Positions 31,001 to 32,114 of a stretch of DNA of 32,114 nt are shown one piece after another. Source of the DNA: Gammaproteobacteria bacterium (GTDB taxonomy: Bacteria; Pseudomonadota; Gammaproteobacteria; GCA-001735895); NCBI GenBank assembly GCA_029864185.1, contig JAOTTY010000009.1, forward strand, positions 1 through 32,114, read 5' to 3'. Positions within the stretch are counted from its first letter, which is position 1; the number at the start of each line of letters is the position of its first letter. Made by a program: the position numbers and the translations under genes. A model generated the notes under the pieces. It was not told where the DNA came from, ran no database searches, and saw nothing but the letters and a program-made list of their open reading frames with translations.

Positions 31001-31840
31001 ATGTCATCGGGTAACGAAGACCAGAACCTCGCGATATTCTGCGATTTCGAAAATATCGCGCTGGGCGTCAGGGATGAAAAGATGGATAAATTCAATATCA
31101 ACCTGATACTGGAACGCCTGTTGGTCAAGGGCAGCGTGGTTTTCAAAAAGGCCTACTGTGACTGGGAGCGTTACAAGGAATTCAAGGCAGTCATGCACGA
31201 TGCGGCATTCGAACTCATCGAAATCCCGCATACGCGCCAGTCGGGCAAGAACTCGGCCGATATCCGCATGGTGGTGGATGCGCTCGACCTCTGCTACACC
31301 AAGGAGCACATCGACACCTTCGTCATCATCAGCGGCGACTCGGACTTCTCGCCGCTGGTCAGCAAGCTGCGCGAGAACAACAAGGTCGTCATCGGCGTCG
31401 GGGTCAAGAGCTCGACTTCCGACCTGCTGATGAACAATTGCGACGAGTTCATTTTTTACGACGATCTCGCCCGCGACGAGGAATCCAGCAAGCAACGTAA
31501 GCGCAGGCGCAAGCCCGCAACGAAGAAAAAAACGGCCAGCAAGGAAGATGCGAAACCCAGGGAAAAAGATGCGTCTGAAGATGACAAGATCGACGAAGCC
31601 ATCGGCCTGATCATGGAGACGGCCGAGGCGCTATATGCCGAGCGCGGTGACCGCGACAAGCTGTGGGGCTCGATGATCAAGCAGGCGCTTAAACGCCGGC
31701 GCCCCGGTTTCAACGAGAGCTACTACGGGGTGCGTTCTTTCAGCGACCTGCTGGAGGAAGCCGAGCGTCGCGGACTGGTCGGACTGTCGCTGGACGAGCG
31801 TTCCGGCGGCTACGTTATCCAGAAAATCGAAAGCGATTAA
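31001..31840 (+). CDS. NYN (PIN-like) domain protein with C-terminal LOTUS/OST-HTH-like domain, putative RNase
   Basis: This 279-aa protein of the LabA/DUF88 group is a predicted Mg-dependent ribonuclease. Acidic residues expected in the PIN-like active site are visible: Asp15 (FCDFEN), Asp87 (KNSADIRM) and Asp113/Asp115 (SGDSDFSPL). A strongly basic, charged linker (residues ~162-200, with KQRKRRRKP) follows. The C-terminal ~70 residues (LWGSMIKQALKRRRPGFNESYYGVRSFSDLLEEA) look like an OST-HTH/LOTUS RNA-binding fold. GGAG lies upstream of the ATG. It is divergent from an XRE-type regulator. Its role could be RNA turnover or stress response; a target cannot be named. Confidence 0.85.
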   Translation: MSSGNEDQNLAIFCDFENIALGVRDEKMDKFNINLILERLLVKGSVVFKKAYCDWERYKEFKAVMHDAAFELIEIPHTRQSGKNSADIRMVVDALDLCYTKEHIDTFVIISGDSDFSPLVSKLRENNKVVIGVGVKSSTSDLLMNNCDEFIFYDDLARDEESSKQRKRRRKPATKKKTASKEDAKPREKDASEDDKIDEAIGLIMETAEALYAERGDRDKLWGSMIKQALKRRRPGFNESYYGVRSFSDLLEEAERRGLVGLSLDERSGGYVIQKIESD

Positions 31841-31841
31841 A

Positions 31842-31890
31842 CCAGGATTCCCTGGATATACCGCCGGCGATTGAAGCGGTGCCCGTTTTT
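31842..31890 (+). terminator. Possible weak terminator after the NYN gene
   Basis: CCAGG-ATTC-CCTGG (31842-31855) is followed by ACCGC (31860-31864)/GCGGT (31876-31880), and then by a run of five T at 31886-31890. The stems are short and the T run is five bases past the second stem. Confidence 0.3.
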
Positions 31891-31943
31891 CTCCCGCCGT
31901 TGCGAATTGGTTGGATGCTTCTCTAGTTTGCGAACATGAAAAA

Positions 31944-32114
31944 ATGACTTCCTGTTTGCTGCTTTTCGGCTCGGCTTTCCTGGCCGCAACAATTCTGCCT
32001 TTTTATTCGGAAGTGCTGCTGTTCGCGCTGCTGCGCGAGGGCGGCGACCCGTTTACGCTGGTGGTCATAGCTACGCTTGGCAACACGCTCGGCGCGGTGG
32101 TCAACTGGATGCTA
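31944..32114 (+). CDS. yqaA: YqaA-family inner-membrane protein (5' part, cut by window end)
   Basis: Only the first 57 codons are present. The translation starts MTSCLLLFGSAFLAATILP and continues with YSEVLLFALL and VVIATLGNTLGAVVNW. This closely follows the E. coli YqaA pattern (short N-terminus, SxFLxATLLP, SEVxL, ATxGNxLG) in the SNARE-associated/DedA-like superfamily. The function of YqaA is not established. The ATG lies inside the stop of a three-codon frame (ATGAAAAAATGA at 31936-31947), with no clear Shine-Dalgarno. The reading frame stays open to the last base. Confidence 0.75.
   Translation, partial: MTSCLLLFGSAFLAATILPFYSEVLLFALLREGGDPFTLVVIATLGNTLGAVVNWML

Noticed and set aside
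31936-31947. Three-codon frame MKK overlapping the YqaA start
   Set aside because: Too short to judge and without a ribosome-binding site. It may be chance, though a leader role cannot be excluded.

Overview
The window is a piece of bacterial chromosome, most likely from a marine or sediment gammaproteobacterium. This is inferred from gene content: a YqaA-family membrane protein, a CPA2 K+/H+ antiporter, TeaABCD-like TRAP uptake of an osmolyte, soluble c-type cytochromes with a flavocytochrome c partner, and a TonB-dependent receptor. The species cannot be named from the sequence. Nearly every base is coding, genes run in long co-directional blocks with overlaps or short gaps, and I see no rRNA, tRNA, CRISPR array or intact mobile element. 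Only the first ~35 bases hint at a dispersed repeat.

Layout. (1) 1-2020: a KefB-like antiporter and a likely terminator. (2) 2121-5783, minus strand: a YtcJ-type amidohydrolase overlapping a COG0523/CobW GTPase by four bases. A terminator-like hairpin and a candidate promoter follow, then the two subunits of a sulfopyruvate-decarboxylase-type TPP enzyme (comD, comE). (3) 6025-17491, plus strand, divergent from block 2: a CocE/NonD hydrolase, a complete peptide-type ABC importer (Tat-type substrate-binding protein, two permeases, one fused double ATPase), a PhyH-like Fe(II)/2-oxoglutarate oxygenase, a SAM methyltransferase, a diheme cytochrome c and a flavocytochrome-c-type flavoprotein. (4) 17642-18091: a stand-alone CBS-pair protein with its own promoter. 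(5) 18136-21908, minus strand: a PQQ-type dehydrogenase, a small cytochrome c and a TonB-dependent receptor. (6) 22030-29754, minus strand: seven genes that read as ectoine-type osmolyte uptake (teaABCD-like) and breakdown (doeC, doeA, doeD-like), with a divergent Lrp/AsnC regulator (doeX-like) at 30028-30513. (7) 30515-31840: an XRE-type regulator divergent from a NYN/LOTUS-type putative RNase. (8) 31944 to the end: the 5' part of a YqaA-family membrane protein.

How the genes may work together. Block 6 is the clearest pathway: periplasmic capture of a compatible solute, TRAP import, ring opening by a metal-free creatinase-fold hydrolase, transamination and semialdehyde oxidation. The deacetylase step (DoeB/EutE) is absent from the window. 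Blocks 2 and 3 are less understood. Together they look like import and stepwise dismantling of an unknown amide- or ester-containing compound, possibly organosulfur, because a sulfopyruvate-type decarboxylase and a sulfide-dehydrogenase-type flavocytochrome flank the importer. Block 5 looks like a periplasmic PQQ dehydrogenase with its electron acceptor and an outer-membrane receptor that might bring in PQQ or the substrate.
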